This document shows positions 34,065 to 42,843 of a stretch of DNA of 42,845 nucleotides, piece by piece. The translations under genes and the position numbers were made by a program. Origin of the DNA: Rubneribacter badeniensis (GTDB lineage: Bacteria; Actinomycetota; Coriobacteriia; Coriobacteriales; Eggerthellaceae); assembly GCF_002899695.1 (NCBI RefSeq), contig NZ_PPEL01000017.1, forward strand, positions 1 to 42,845, in the 5' to 3' direction. Each line of letters opens with the position of its first letter. The stretch's first letter is position 1. The notes beneath the pieces were generated by a model that was given only the letters and a program-made list of their open reading frames with translations, was not told the DNA's origin and did not search any database.

Positions 34065-34096
34065 GCGAAGGATCCCCTGCGGGATCCTTCGCTTTT
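34065..34096 (+). terminator. tracrRNA terminator
   Basis: Perfect 12-bp stem GCGAAGGATCCC / GGGATCCTTCGC with a 4-base loop, followed by TTTT. It also sits 5 bases beyond the minus-strand fdhA stop, but the U-run favours plus-strand termination. Confidence 0.9.
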
Positions 34097-34100
34097 CAGG

Positions 34101-36815
34101 CTAGCCGATCTTCTCCACCTTCACGGCGCACACCTTGTACTCGGGAGCCTTCGACACGCGGTCGAGGGCGGCATTCGTGAGCCAGTTGCTGTTGCCGTCC
34201 TGGAAATGGAAGGGCATCCAGGTTTGGCCGGGATTCGTCTTGCCGGACACGCGGGCCGTGGACTGGATGGTGCCGCGACGCGACGAGACGCGCACGCGGT
34301 CGCCGTCGGAAACGCCGAGGGCCGCAGCGTCGCGTTCGTTGATCTCGATGAACGAGTGATCGATGATCTCGTTCACGCCGTCCGTCCTGCCGGTCATGGC
34401 GCAGGCGTTGTACTGGTAAAGGACGCGCCCCGTCGTCAGCATAAGCGGGTACTCCGCATCGGGCAGCTCGGCCGAAGGCCGGTACTCGGGAGTCGAGAAC
34501 GCGCCGAGCCCCAAGGCGAACTCGCCCATGTGCAGGATGGGCGTGCCGGGATGGGCCTCGCTCGGACAGGGCCACTGCAAACCGCGGCCGGCAAGCGCCG
34601 AGCCGTCAAGGCGCTCATGGCTCATCCCGCCGTAAGAAGGCGTGAGCGAGGCGACCTCGTCCATGATCTCAGCTGCGCTCAGAGACGGCTGAGCATAGCC
34701 CATGCGGTTCATGACCTCGGTGAACATCTCCGTGTCCAATCGCGCGCCCGTCGGCCCCGCGACCGCCTTGCGCACGCGCTGCACGCGCCGCTCGGTGTTC
34801 GTGAACGTGCCCTCCTTCTCGGCGTAGCTGCGACCGGGCAAAACGACGTCGGCGTACTTCGCCGTCTCGGTGAGGAACAGGTCGTCCACCACGAGGAATT
34901 CGAGCGCCTCGAGCGCCCGGATGACGTGCGCCGTGTCGGGATCGGTGCGCACGGGATCCTCCCCGAAGAGGAACAGCCCCTTGATGCCGCCCTCGATCAT
35001 GGCCGGGAAGCACTCGGTCGCCTTGAGGCCGCGCGTGCGGGGCAGCGGCACGCCCCACGCCTTCTCGAAGCGACGCGCCACCTCGGGATCGGCCACTTTC
35101 TGGTATCCGGGCAGATCGTCCGGGCCCGCGCCCATGTCGCAAGCGCCCTGCACGTTGTTCTGACCGCGCAGCGGGTTCACGCCGCCACCCGGTTTGCCGA
35201 GGTTCCCCGTGATCATCGCGATGTTCGACAGCGCCATGACGCCGTCGGTGCCCGTCGAGTGCTCGGTCACGCCAAGGCAGTACATGATGGCCGCAGCATC
35301 GGCTGCGGCGTACATCCGCGCCGCCTGCACGAGATCGCGCCGATCGATGCCGCACACCTCCTCCACCCATGTGGGCGTGCAGTCGCGCACGGTGGCGGCA
35401 AGTATCTCGAAGCCCTCGGTGCGCTCGCGCACGAAGTCCTCGTCGTAGAGGTCGTTTTGGATGAGGTAGTTCACGACGCCGTTCGCGAACGCGACGTTCG
35501 TGCCCGGCCTCAGCTTCAAATGGATGTCGGCTTGCGCCGCCAGCCCGATGTCGCGCGGATCCACCACGATGAGCCGGCATCCCCGCTCGACCGCGGCGCG
35601 GATCTGCATGCCGATGACCGGATGCGCCTCTTCGGGGTTCGACCCCACGAGCATGATGACGTCGGCCTTGCGCGTCACGTCTTCGATTGAGTTCGTCATC
35701 GCCCCCGAACCAAGCATGGTCGCCAGACCGGCGACCGTGGGGGCGTGTCAAACACGCGCGCAGCAATCCACGTTGTTCGTGTGGAACGCCGCGCGGGCCA
35801 TCTTCTGAAACAGGTAGATATCCTCATTCGTGGAGCGCGAGCACGCGAACGCGGCAAGCGATTCGCCCCCGTGCGCGTCGCGCAGCTCCGTGAAGCGGCG
35901 CGCCACCAGATCGAGGGCGTCGTCCCAAGCGGCGGGCTCGAGCTCTCCCGTGGCGGGATTGCGCACAAGCGGCGTGGAGAGGCGATCGGGCGCATCCACG
36001 AAGTCGAAGCTGGCCGAACGCCCCTTCACGCACAGAAGGCCGTGGTTGGACGGGCCGTCGGCCGCCTCGGCGTCCACGATGCGGCCGTCTTTCACCACGA
36101 GATCGAGCTGGCAGCCCACGCCGCAATGCGGGCATGTCGTGCGCACGCGCTCCGTCTCCCATAAACGGTAGTCCGTCCGGCGCTTCTCGACGAGCGCTCC
36201 GGTCGGGCACGCTTGCGCGCAGTTGCCGCACGACTCGCAGTCAGTGGCGCGCCACCCTTCGCCGAACGGCGCCTCGATGGTCGTGCGCACGCCGCGCTTC
36301 CCGGCAACAAGCGTGTGGTTGTGCGCGGCCTCGTTGCACGCCCCCACGCAGCGCTGGCAGCGAATGCACAGATTGGGGTCGTAGGAGAGGAACGGGTTGG
36401 CGTCGAGCACCGGCTCGCGCTTCTGCGCCACCTCGTAGGAAGACGCGAGCACGCCGAACTCGCGGCACAGATCCTGCAGCTCGCACGCGCCGTTCTTCTT
36501 GCATGAGAAGCAGTAGTTCGTGGAGTCGAGCCCGTGGTCGGCGACGATGAGCTCAAGCGCGATGCGGCGGTAGGCCTCCACGCGCGGAGAGGACGTCGTC
36601 ACCGCCATGCCTTCGCGCACAGGCGTCGAGCACGCCGGAACCGGATGATCGAGGCCCTCCACGTCCACCACGCACACGCGGCACGAGGCGATGGTGCCGC
36701 GCTCTCGCAAGCAGCACAGCGTCGGGATGCGGATATCGGCCCCCTTCGCGGCCTCGAGGATGGTCACGCCCGCTGCGGCCTCCACCGCGACGCCGTCGAT
36801 GATGATGTTAGGCAT
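34101..36815 (-). CDS. fdhA: Formate dehydrogenase alpha subunit, selenocysteine-containing
   Basis: Read as one 904-aa selenoprotein with UGA at 35750-35748 decoded as selenocysteine (residue 356) in DCCARV-U-HAPTVAGL, matching the family's active-site C/U-H context. N-terminal domains are: 2Fe-2S ferredoxin (Cys34/35, 45, 48, 62), a His-Cys3 cluster (His94, Cys102, 105, 111), two 4Fe-4S clusters (Cys150-160; Cys193-203), then CPHCGVGC (228-235) opening the molybdopterin domain. The frame continues unbroken after UGA (GSGAMTNSIEDV) to a full molybdopterin C-terminus. It interconverts formate and CO2. ATG 36815 (MPNIIIDGVAVE) has GGGAG upstream and overlaps the previous gene by 8 bases. selABC are not in the window. 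Confidence 0.93.
35718..35736 (-). promoter_or_regulatory. SECIS element of fdhA
   Basis: On the minus strand, 11 bases after the UGA, GGTCGC pairs with GCGACC around the loop CGGTCTG. The loop contains GGUCU, the apical feature bound by SelB in E. coli fdhF-type SECIS elements. Spacing and loop sequence support UGA decoding as Sec. Confidence 0.85.
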
Positions 36816-38658
36816 ACTGCTCCCTGCCTCCCTCGAGCACGCCGCAGCCGAACCGATCGCAGCGCAGACACCGCCCGCATTCCTGCGCAACCTCCTCGCG
36901 GCTCATGCCCGTCTCAACGTTCAGAAAATCCCGCTTGCGCTCACGCGCCGGACGCTCCCCCAGCTCCACGCGCCCCATGGGCGTGCGGTCGTTCGGAAGG
37001 GCGCTCGGCACCTCCACCTCGTAGGCCAGCTTGTGGTGAAAGCCCAGATGCTCGTCGATATTGCGCGCAGCCACCTTTCCCGCTGCGATGGCGCGGATGA
37101 CCGTCGCCGGCCCCGTCTGGCAGTCGCCGCCCACGAAGATATGCTCGAATCCCGCGGCGCGCAGACGCTCGTCGGCAACGAGGCGCCCCCGGTCGGCTTG
37201 CATGCCGAACCCCTCGAACGGCGCGGTGACGACGTCCTGCCCCACCGCGACGAGGACGATATCGGCGGGAATGAGACGCTCGGGCTTGTCGGCCGCGACG
37301 GGCGCGGGTCGGCCGCGCTTCACGGGGCCGATCATCTGCGGGCGCGTGACGAGCGCCGCGCAGCGCCCCTTTCCGTCGCGCTCGATGCGCTCCGGAGCCT
37401 CGAGCGTGATGAGCTCCACGCCCTCGGCCACGGCGCTCTCCACCTCGGTGGCGAGCGCCGTCATATCCTCGCGACGGCGGCGGTACACCACCGACACCTC
37501 CTCGGCGCCCGCACGGACCGCCGTGCGGGCGCAGTCCATGGCCACGTTGCCGCCGCCCACCACGACCACGCGCTTGCCCGAGAAATCGGGCTGCGCGCCA
37601 TCGCCGACGGCCCCCAGAAGATCCACCGCCGAAAGCACGCCCTCGGCCTGCGCTCCCGGAAGCGAAAGCCCCTTGCCCGCCTGCGCGCCCACGGCCACGT
37701 ACACGGCGTGGAACGTTCCCGCTATGTCGCGCAGCGTCTCCGCATCCACCTCGACGCCGCAGCGCACGGTAATGGTTCCGGCCTGCATGATGCTGCGGAT
37801 GTCCTCGTCGAGGCGCTCGCGCGGAAAGCGGTACGCGGGGATGCCGTAGCGCATCATGCCGCCGAGACGTTCGCGCGCCTCGAACACCGTCACGCGATGG
37901 CCCATGAGCGCGCAAAAGTACGCGCAGGTCAAACCGCTCGGGCCGCCGCCGATCACGGCAACCGTGCGCGCGGTGTCCACGCTGCGCGGCGGCGGTGCCA
38001 CGGTGTCTGCCGAAGCGGCGTCCACCGCGTAGCGCTTGATGCCGCGGATGTTCACGGGCGCGTCGATGAGCGCGCGGCGGCAGCGCGCCTCGCAGGGATG
38101 CTCGCACACGAACGCGCAGGCCGTGGGAAACGGATTGTCCTTGCGCACGACGTTCACCGCATCGGCGTAGGCGCCTGCGGCCACGCATGCGATATAGCCC
38201 GGCACGTCCACATGCGCAGGGCAAAGCGTCTCGCACGGAACGGTCTGCCCCACCCCCTTCTGGCAACGACCCGCCGTCAGGTGGCTTTCGAGCTCGTCGG
38301 AGAACGCGGCGAGGCCATCGAGCAGGGCCCCGGCCGCCTCGTAGCCGATGGCGCAGTCCGAAGTGTCGCGCACCATTTCGGCGAGCGCGCGCATGCGCGC
38401 AACATCCCCCTCGTTGGCCTCGCACGACACCACGCGAGAAAGCATCGCCGCAAGCTGCGGCAATCCGTCGCGGCACGGCACGCACTTTCCGCACGTTTGC
38501 GCCGCCGACGCCTGCAGAAACGACAGCTCGAACGCAAGGGGGCACGTCCCCGGCGGCACGGTGCGCACGCGCCGGGAAAAGCGCTCGGCCACCGCGGCCA
38601 CCCCCGCGTCATCGCGCGCCCGCGGCGCGATCGATAGTCTCGTCAACGTCTCCTCCAC
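36808..38658 (-). CDS. Formate dehydrogenase-associated NAD(P)H/iron-sulfur flavoprotein (NuoF C-terminus fused to GltD-like)
   Basis: A 616-aa electron-transfer subunit. Residues ~1-130 contain CGKCVPCRDG and a later Cys, like the 4Fe-4S end of NuoF/HydB, but the FMN/NADH-binding part of NuoF is missing. Next comes a GltD/NfnB-like module: a Cys-rich stretch (CETLCPAHVDVPGY, CEHPCEARCRR), FAD site VIGGGPSGLTCAYF and NAD(P) site VVVVGGGNVAMDCARTA, ending with IFVGGDCQTGPATVIRAIAAG. A final CGRCLRCDRFGC motif closes the protein. It likely passes electrons between FdhA and NAD(P)H or ferredoxin. The start is uncertain: GTG 38658 is the best in-frame choice, with GGAGGAG 14 bases upstream; a TAGAAT hexamer lies at 38687-38682. 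Confidence 0.85.
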   Translation of the reverse strand: MEETLTRLSIAPRARDDAGVAAVAERFSRRVRTVPPGTCPLAFELSFLQASAAQTCGKCVPCRDGLPQLAAMLSRVVSCEANEGDVARMRALAEMVRDTSDCAIGYEAAGALLDGLAAFSDELESHLTAGRCQKGVGQTVPCETLCPAHVDVPGYIACVAAGAYADAVNVVRKDNPFPTACAFVCEHPCEARCRRALIDAPVNIRGIKRYAVDAASADTVAPPPRSVDTARTVAVIGGGPSGLTCAYFCALMGHRVTVFEARERLGGMMRYGIPAYRFPRERLDEDIRSIMQAGTITVRCGVEVDAETLRDIAGTFHAVYVAVGAQAGKGLSLPGAQAEGVLSAVDLLGAVGDGAQPDFSGKRVVVVGGGNVAMDCARTAVRAGAEEVSVVYRRRREDMTALATEVESAVAEGVELITLEAPERIERDGKGRCAALVTRPQMIGPVKRGRPAPVAADKPERLIPADIVLVAVGQDVVTAPFEGFGMQADRGRLVADERLRAAGFEHIFVGGDCQTGPATVIRAIAAGKVAARNIDEHLGFHHKLAYEVEVPSALPNDRTPMGRVELGERPARERKRDFLNVETGMSREEVAQECGRCLRCDRFGCGVLEGGREQYA

Positions 38659-38858
38659 CCTGATCGAACGAACTCCTCCGTATTCTAGCGCAAGCGCCTG
38701 CCCCTTCGCCCGAGCGCTCGGCGAACCGACACGGTCAGCACGAACTGGCAAAACTATCGTACAGATGTTCTTTTTTTCGCAAGTCCCACAGAAGGGACAG
38801 GCAAGAAAAATCTCACGCGTATGATGCGTTGCAGGTTCGCAAACGAAGGAGGAGCACC
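38659..38858. promoter_or_regulatory. Divergent region between the formate dehydrogenase operon and the HIRAN gene
   Basis: 200 bases holding both promoters. On the minus strand TAGAAT (38687-38682) is a candidate -10 for the dehydrogenase operon; a TTGCGA on the same strand (around 38778) followed by an A-run is also present. No clear plus-strand promoter for the HIRAN gene was identified. Exact starts are uncertain. Confidence 0.35.
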
Positions 38859-39185
38859 ATGTACGAGCCGTCACGCCATCTCGCGACCTTCCACCTCGCC
38901 GGCTTCCAGCATTGGGACGGGGCGCTCGTCCTCGACCGGCTCAAACCCGGCATCGCACTCGGCCTCGCGCCCGAGCCCGACAACCCGCACGACCCCGACG
39001 CGGTGGCCGTGCGCCTCGACGGAACCAAGATCGGGTACCTGCCCGCCGACGAAAGCCCTCTCGTCGCGCTCATGAGCCGCTTCGGACACGCCGACGCGTT
39101 CGAGCTGCGCGCCCTCCAGGTGGATCCCGAGGCGGCACCGTGGAGGCAGGTGCGCGCGGGGCTTTTCGTGAGGGACGCCCGATGA
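38859..39185 (+). CDS. HIRAN-domain protein
   Basis: A 108-aa protein that is essentially one HIRAN domain: FHLAGFQHWDGALVLDRLKPGIALGLAPEPDNPHDPDAVAV with the family PxNPxDxxAV core, then IGYLPADES. HIRAN domains bind DNA or 3' ends and usually accompany helicases or nucleases; stand-alone versions are small DNA-damage or restart-linked proteins of unclear role. ATG 38859 has AAGGAGGAG upstream, which fixes the start. Its stop overlaps the start of the next gene (ATGA), so the two are co-translated. Confidence 0.85.
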   Translation: MYEPSRHLATFHLAGFQHWDGALVLDRLKPGIALGLAPEPDNPHDPDAVAVRLDGTKIGYLPADESPLVALMSRFGHADAFELRALQVDPEAAPWRQVRAGLFVRDAR

Positions 39186-39652
39186 ACCGGGGCGTCGGCG
39201 CCGCGACGGCGTTCGCACGGCTCTACCATCGATGGTTCGACGATCCGCTGGCCCTCGCCGACGAAAGCGCCCGGCAGGCGCACGCGGTCGTCGGCGAGCA
39301 GGTGGCCGACGTGCTTGCGCTCTGGGACGAACGCGCACGCTCTTGGCTCCCCGGCACGCCGACCGTCCTGCGCCTCGAAGCATGCGACCTTGCCGCGTTC
39401 GCGATGCGCGCGCCGCACATCGCGCTGCTCTTCGGCACCGTCGACACCGCAGCGCCCACGGCGGCGTTGGGATGCGCGCTGCACTGGGAGTGCTTTCGCC
39501 CCTGTTCGTACGCCATCGACCACACCGTTGTCGACATCGAACTGGAAACCGACGAGAAAGGTCTGCTCGTGGGAGCGCAGGTCGCGCTCGACGACGGAGG
39601 CCGCATCGCGCTGGGCGGGCACGCCGTCCGCGCACTTCCATGCGCGGTATGA
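39182..39652 (+). CDS. Unknown protein coupled to the HIRAN gene
   Basis: A 156-aa soluble-looking protein with no signal peptide and no membrane helix. The pattern suggests alternating helices then strands (ALHWECFRPCSYAIDHTVVDIELETDEKGLLVGAQVALDDGGRIALGG at the C-terminal end). The start ATG overlaps the HIRAN stop codon by four bases, so it is very probably real and functionally tied to that gene. No family is recognised. Confidence 0.7.
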   Translation: MNRGVGAATAFARLYHRWFDDPLALADESARQAHAVVGEQVADVLALWDERARSWLPGTPTVLRLEACDLAAFAMRAPHIALLFGTVDTAAPTAALGCALHWECFRPCSYAIDHTVVDIELETDEKGLLVGAQVALDDGGRIALGGHAVRALPCAV

Positions 39653-39672
39653 GCGCGCCCCGCTCGCGGCGC

Positions 39673-40659
39673 CTACTCGTCGTACGAGGCCGCGATGGCG
39701 GCGAGGTAGTCGCGGTACTCGTCGGCGAGCGCCCGCGGCTTCTCCACGCGCACGCGGTCGCCGAACTGCGCGAGCCAGCCGAAGAACACGGGGCTCTTCA
39801 TAACGGTCACATGCACGCGCGCCCTGCCCGCGCCCGCCAAAGACGACTTCACCTCGCGCCCGAACCGATCGATGACCGCGCCCATCGCCTCGTCGCTCAC
39901 CAAAAGCGTCGCCGCGACCGGGCTCCCGCTGTACATGCCGAACGCACGGCTCTCGAGCTTTTGCGCGTCGAACGTGGCGATGCGCTCGTTGCGCACCGCC
40001 GGCTCGTCGAGCACGCGGATGCGGTCCATGCGGTCGACGCGGTACGTGGCGAACCCGTCGTGCTTCTCGTTGAACGCCACCAGATAGTAGTACCCTTCGG
40101 CGTACACAAGCTGCACGGGCGTCTCGACGTAGCGGTCCCCGCCATGCTGCGCGACCTTCTCCTTCGCCGCGTCGTATTTGAAATAGAGAAATGACACCTT
40201 GCGCCGCTTCGCAAGCGCCTCCTGGATGCGGTCGACGCTGTAGTACACCGACTCGTTCTGCATTTTGATGCGGCCCTCCACGTGCACGCGCTTGTCGAGC
40301 AGCGCGCGCTGGCGCCGAGACGCGAGGCGCTTCACCCCCTCTACGAGCGCGTCGCTTTTGCGCTGCGTGAGGAAACGCGAGCTTTGCACCGCATCCACGA
40401 GCAGCACAAGCTCGGGGAAGGCGAAGTCGCGCTCCTCCACGCCGTACTCCACCGGCGCGCGCTGATAAGCGCGCACGTCCACGCCGAACTCGCGCAGCGC
40501 CTCGATGTCGCGGTAGACGGATTTGCGCTCGGCCGAGATGCCCAGCTCCTCCAATCCCTCGAGGATCTGCGCCATCGTCAGCCCCCGTTCGGAGTCCGTC
40601 TCCTCCATGAGCATGCGCATGAGGTAGAGCAGCTTGAGTTTCTGGCGGTTCGCGGCCAC
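39673..40659 (-). CDS. WYL-domain transcriptional regulator (YafY/DeoR-like HTH)
   Basis: A 328-aa regulator. The N-terminal winged HTH (KLLYLMRMLMEETDSERGLTMAQILEGL, then SAERKSVYRDIEALREFGVDV) is typical of YafY/PafC-type regulators. A WYL domain follows (~145-220: ALAKRRKVSFLYFKYD and TPVQLVYAEGYYYLVAFNEKHDGFATYRVDRM) and a WCX-like C-terminus ends the protein. WYL proteins sense single-stranded nucleic acid or small ligands and often control DNA-damage or defence genes. GTG 40659 lies 5 bases after AAGGAGGGG; the ATG at 40674 would precede the RBS. It converges with the HIRAN pair. Confidence 0.9.
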   Translation of the reverse strand: MAANRQKLKLLYLMRMLMEETDSERGLTMAQILEGLEELGISAERKSVYRDIEALREFGVDVRAYQRAPVEYGVEERDFAFPELVLLVDAVQSSRFLTQRKSDALVEGVKRLASRRQRALLDKRVHVEGRIKMQNESVYYSVDRIQEALAKRRKVSFLYFKYDAAKEKVAQHGGDRYVETPVQLVYAEGYYYLVAFNEKHDGFATYRVDRMDRIRVLDEPAVRNERIATFDAQKLESRAFGMYSGSPVAATLLVSDEAMGAVIDRFGREVKSSLAGAGRARVHVTVMKSPVFFGWLAQFGDRVRVEKPRALADEYRDYLAAIAASYDE

Positions 40660-40863
40660 GGCCCCTCCTTGCATCGAATGCGGCCCTCCAGGAGCGAGTA
40701 TAGAGCGACCTCCCCTTTCCCGTCGCGAAAAATCGGCAGACGCTCCCGATCCGCGCGCTCGACCTCCGCAGATCCGGCACACCCCCGGATCCGCGAAAAA
40801 GCGAGGGGCCGCGCTTGAGGCGAGCGACCGCCCCAAACATGCAAGACCCCTTCCGAAAGGCCC

Positions 40864-42006
40864 TTACCGTCCGCCCTCCCGCTCCATCCCCTTGATCCCC
40901 TGCGCAAGGCGAACGAAAGCTTGCGGATCGTCAGAGAATGCGATGCGCGCGCGACGACGCCACGCACGGGGCGAAAGCCCCGTCCGGCGGCGAAACGCCG
41001 CGGAAAAGCTCGTGGGGGATTCGTATCCGCATGCGCGCGCGACGTCCGTCACCGCCATGCTGCCATCAAGCAGCAGCTGGCAAGCGTGCTCGATGCGCGT
41101 CTCGGCCACAAAGCCGGCGGCGGTTTTGCCCATGACCGCTTTGAACACGCTTTTGAACTTCGTCTTGCCCATACGCGAAAGCGCAAGAAAATCCTCCTGC
41201 CTCAGCGGCTCGTCGAGATGCGCGCGAATGTGCTCCACCACCGCCGCAATGCCGAAAGCATCGTCTCGGCCGACGGATCCGATCCGATCCCCCTCCATCC
41301 GCAGCACCTGCCCCATGAGAGCGTCCACCGATCCCCGCAGGATAAGCTCATCCGACGCGCAAGAAGCGCGGGAGAGGCCCGATCGGGATGTCTGGCCCGC
41401 ATGGGTCCGCGCCGTCTCTTCGAGCGCTTTCAGCAGGCTCACCACCTCGGGTCGCCACGCGCCTCGCTCGCCGGTCGCTTGGAGCACTGCCGCCACCGGC
41501 CCCAGAACCTCGGTCAGCCCGCCGCCCAAGTTGGCGCGGCAGTACTCGTCAGCGTACTCCACCTCGGTGTAGGCGAAGCGGATTCCCCGCGGCAGCAGCA
41601 ACGCCGCCGGACGCGAACGCGTTTCCAGAAAAGCGCGCGCCTCGCAGGGCGGCAGCAGCCCCGCCCTCTCGCGACGCACCGCGAAGTAGCGGTGAAAATC
41701 GAAACTGAACTCGCAGCTGCACAGCAGGGTGAAGTCACACGACGCCACCACGGCCTCGCGCCCGAGCGACCACGCCCAGTACCAGCCCGTCGAACGCACG
41801 CCGTCGCCCCGGTACAAAACGCCCCCGGCTTCGCCTGTCACAGGCGGCGCGGGCAGCAGCCCGATACGCGCCAAGGCGTCGTCGAACGTCTCGTTGACGA
41901 ACCTCGCGCCCTCCTCCCGCGCATCGCGCCTGCCACACGTTTTCGCGATCCCCCGCTCATCTTCGGCCCCACGCCCCTCAAACCTATCCGATTCGCCGTT
42001 TTTCAT
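40864..42006 (-). CDS. AraC-family transcriptional regulator
   Basis: A 380-aa protein. The C-terminal ~110 residues are the double HTH of AraC/XylS: AAVVEHIRAHLDEPLRQEDFLALSRMGKTKFKSVFKAVMGKTAAGFVAETRIEHACQLLLDGSMAVTDVARACGYESPTSFSAAFRRRTGLSPRAW. The N-terminal ~260 residues are an unassigned sensing domain without membrane helices. ATG 42006 has AAAGGA upstream. It is transcribed divergently from an ECF transporter T component with a 99-base gap and is the likely regulator of that transporter. Confidence 0.9.
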   Translation of the reverse strand: MKNGESDRFEGRGAEDERGIAKTCGRRDAREEGARFVNETFDDALARIGLLPAPPVTGEAGGVLYRGDGVRSTGWYWAWSLGREAVVASCDFTLLCSCEFSFDFHRYFAVRRERAGLLPPCEARAFLETRSRPAALLLPRGIRFAYTEVEYADEYCRANLGGGLTEVLGPVAAVLQATGERGAWRPEVVSLLKALEETARTHAGQTSRSGLSRASCASDELILRGSVDALMGQVLRMEGDRIGSVGRDDAFGIAAVVEHIRAHLDEPLRQEDFLALSRMGKTKFKSVFKAVMGKTAAGFVAETRIEHACQLLLDGSMAVTDVARACGYESPTSFSAAFRRRTGLSPRAWRRRARIAFSDDPQAFVRLAQGIKGMEREGGR

Positions 42007-42105
42007 ATGAGCCCGGTCCTTTCCTTCCCGCCGCCCTCGCGCTCATGTTCTCCAATGGTTACTTTTTTATGGTATCGCAAACGCTTCGTTTGGAAAGAGG
42101 GTTTC
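42007..42105. promoter_or_regulatory. Divergent promoter region araC-type regulator / ecfT
   Basis: 99 bases between the two start codons, AT-richer in the middle (GGTTACTTTTTTATGGTATCG). A plausible binding region for the AraC-type protein, but no clear repeat is visible. Confidence 0.35.
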
Positions 42106-42843
42106 ATGCAGAAGAAAACCGCCGCCACGCGGGCGGATCGGCTCGATGTGCGCACGAAGCTCATCCTGCTCTGCCTCATCGTGTTCACCGGAGCGCTCGT
42201 GAAGGACCTTGCATGGGGCAGCGTGCTGTTCGCCGTGGTAGCGGCGCTGTGCTTCGCGATGGGACGCGCCCGCACGGCGCTGTCGTTCATCGGCGGCTAC
42301 CTCGTCATCGTCGGGCTGTTCGCGCTGGCCGGCCATCTGCCCGCCGGCGCGGCCGGGGCGCTGGGGTCGGCCATGCTGCTGGCGCGCACCGCCATGCCCG
42401 TGGCCCTGTTCGCCGTCGTGTTCGCCACCAGCACGAAAACAGGCGACCTCACGGCCGCGCTGTACGCGCTGCGCATGCCGCGCTCGCTCGTGATCCCCTT
42501 CGCCATCATGCTGCGCTACTTCCCCACCCTGCGCGAGGAGGCCGCGGCCGTGAGCGCGTCCATGCGTCTGCGCGGGCTGGAGCTTTCCGTCCGCAACCTG
42601 CTTACGCGCCCCGCGCCCATGTTCGAGGCGCTGGCCGTGCCGCTCATGCTGCGCTCGGCGAAGATCGCCGAGGAGCTGGCCGCGGCTGCCGTGGCGCGCG
42701 GCATCGACCGGCCGGGCCGCAAGACGGCCTACCGCCGCCCCGCGTTCCGCGCGCTCGACGCCGCCGCCTTGGCGGGCACCGCGCTGGCGTGCGGGGCGCT
42801 GGTGGCCGTGCGGCTGCATGAGGGCGTCGCGGGGGTGCTGTAG
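42106..42843 (+). CDS. ecfT: Energy-coupling factor transporter transmembrane component T
   Basis: A 245-aa membrane protein with about five or six hydrophobic segments (TKLILLCLIVFTGALV, LSFIGGYLVIVGLFALAG, AMPVALFAVVFATS, a C-terminal ALAGTALACGALVAV). Both coupling motifs of CbiQ/EcfT proteins are present: SMRLRGLE (~155) and VARGID (~205), which contact the ATPases. It would be part of a vitamin or cofactor ECF importer; the A components and S component are expected just beyond the window end. ATG 42106 follows GGAAAGAGGG. Confidence 0.9.
   Translation: MQKKTAATRADRLDVRTKLILLCLIVFTGALVKDLAWGSVLFAVVAALCFAMGRARTALSFIGGYLVIVGLFALAGHLPAGAAGALGSAMLLARTAMPVALFAVVFATSTKTGDLTAALYALRMPRSLVIPFAIMLRYFPTLREEAAAVSASMRLRGLELSVRNLLTRPAPMFEALAVPLMLRSAKIAEELAAAAVARGIDRPGRKTAYRRPAFRALDAAALAGTALACGALVAVRLHEGVAGVL

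Larger units (their letters stand above)
33969..34096 (+). ncRNA. tracrRNA
   Basis: The sequence 33973-34007 follows the plus-strand CRISPR repeat closely (TACCAGTCA and TGTCACTGC shared exactly, then CAAAA after a small bulge). It is therefore an anti-repeat that can pair with the crRNA repeat. After it come a nexus-like hairpin (AAGGC-TGA-GCCTT, 34009-34021), hairpins with a GCC-TTCG-GGC loop and CGCC-GCGGA-GGCG (about 34026-34047), and a strong terminator (34065-34096). Predicted length is about 128 nt. It is divergent from cas9, and its anti-repeat lies within the cas9 upstream region. The 5' end also holds a TCTTGA-TACCAG-TCAAGA inverted repeat (33971-33988). RNA ends are predictions. 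Confidence 0.88.

Noticed and set aside
34101-36890. Two separate genes (34101-35717 and 35748-36815) or a broken formate dehydrogenase
   Set aside because: The stop between them is a UGA in the conserved active-site position with a SECIS-like hairpin after it, and the frame is unbroken on both sides; one selenoprotein explains it better.
36691-38637. 648-codon plus-strand open frame opposite the flavoprotein gene
   Set aside because: Antisense to clear FAD and NAD(P) motifs; no recognisable product.
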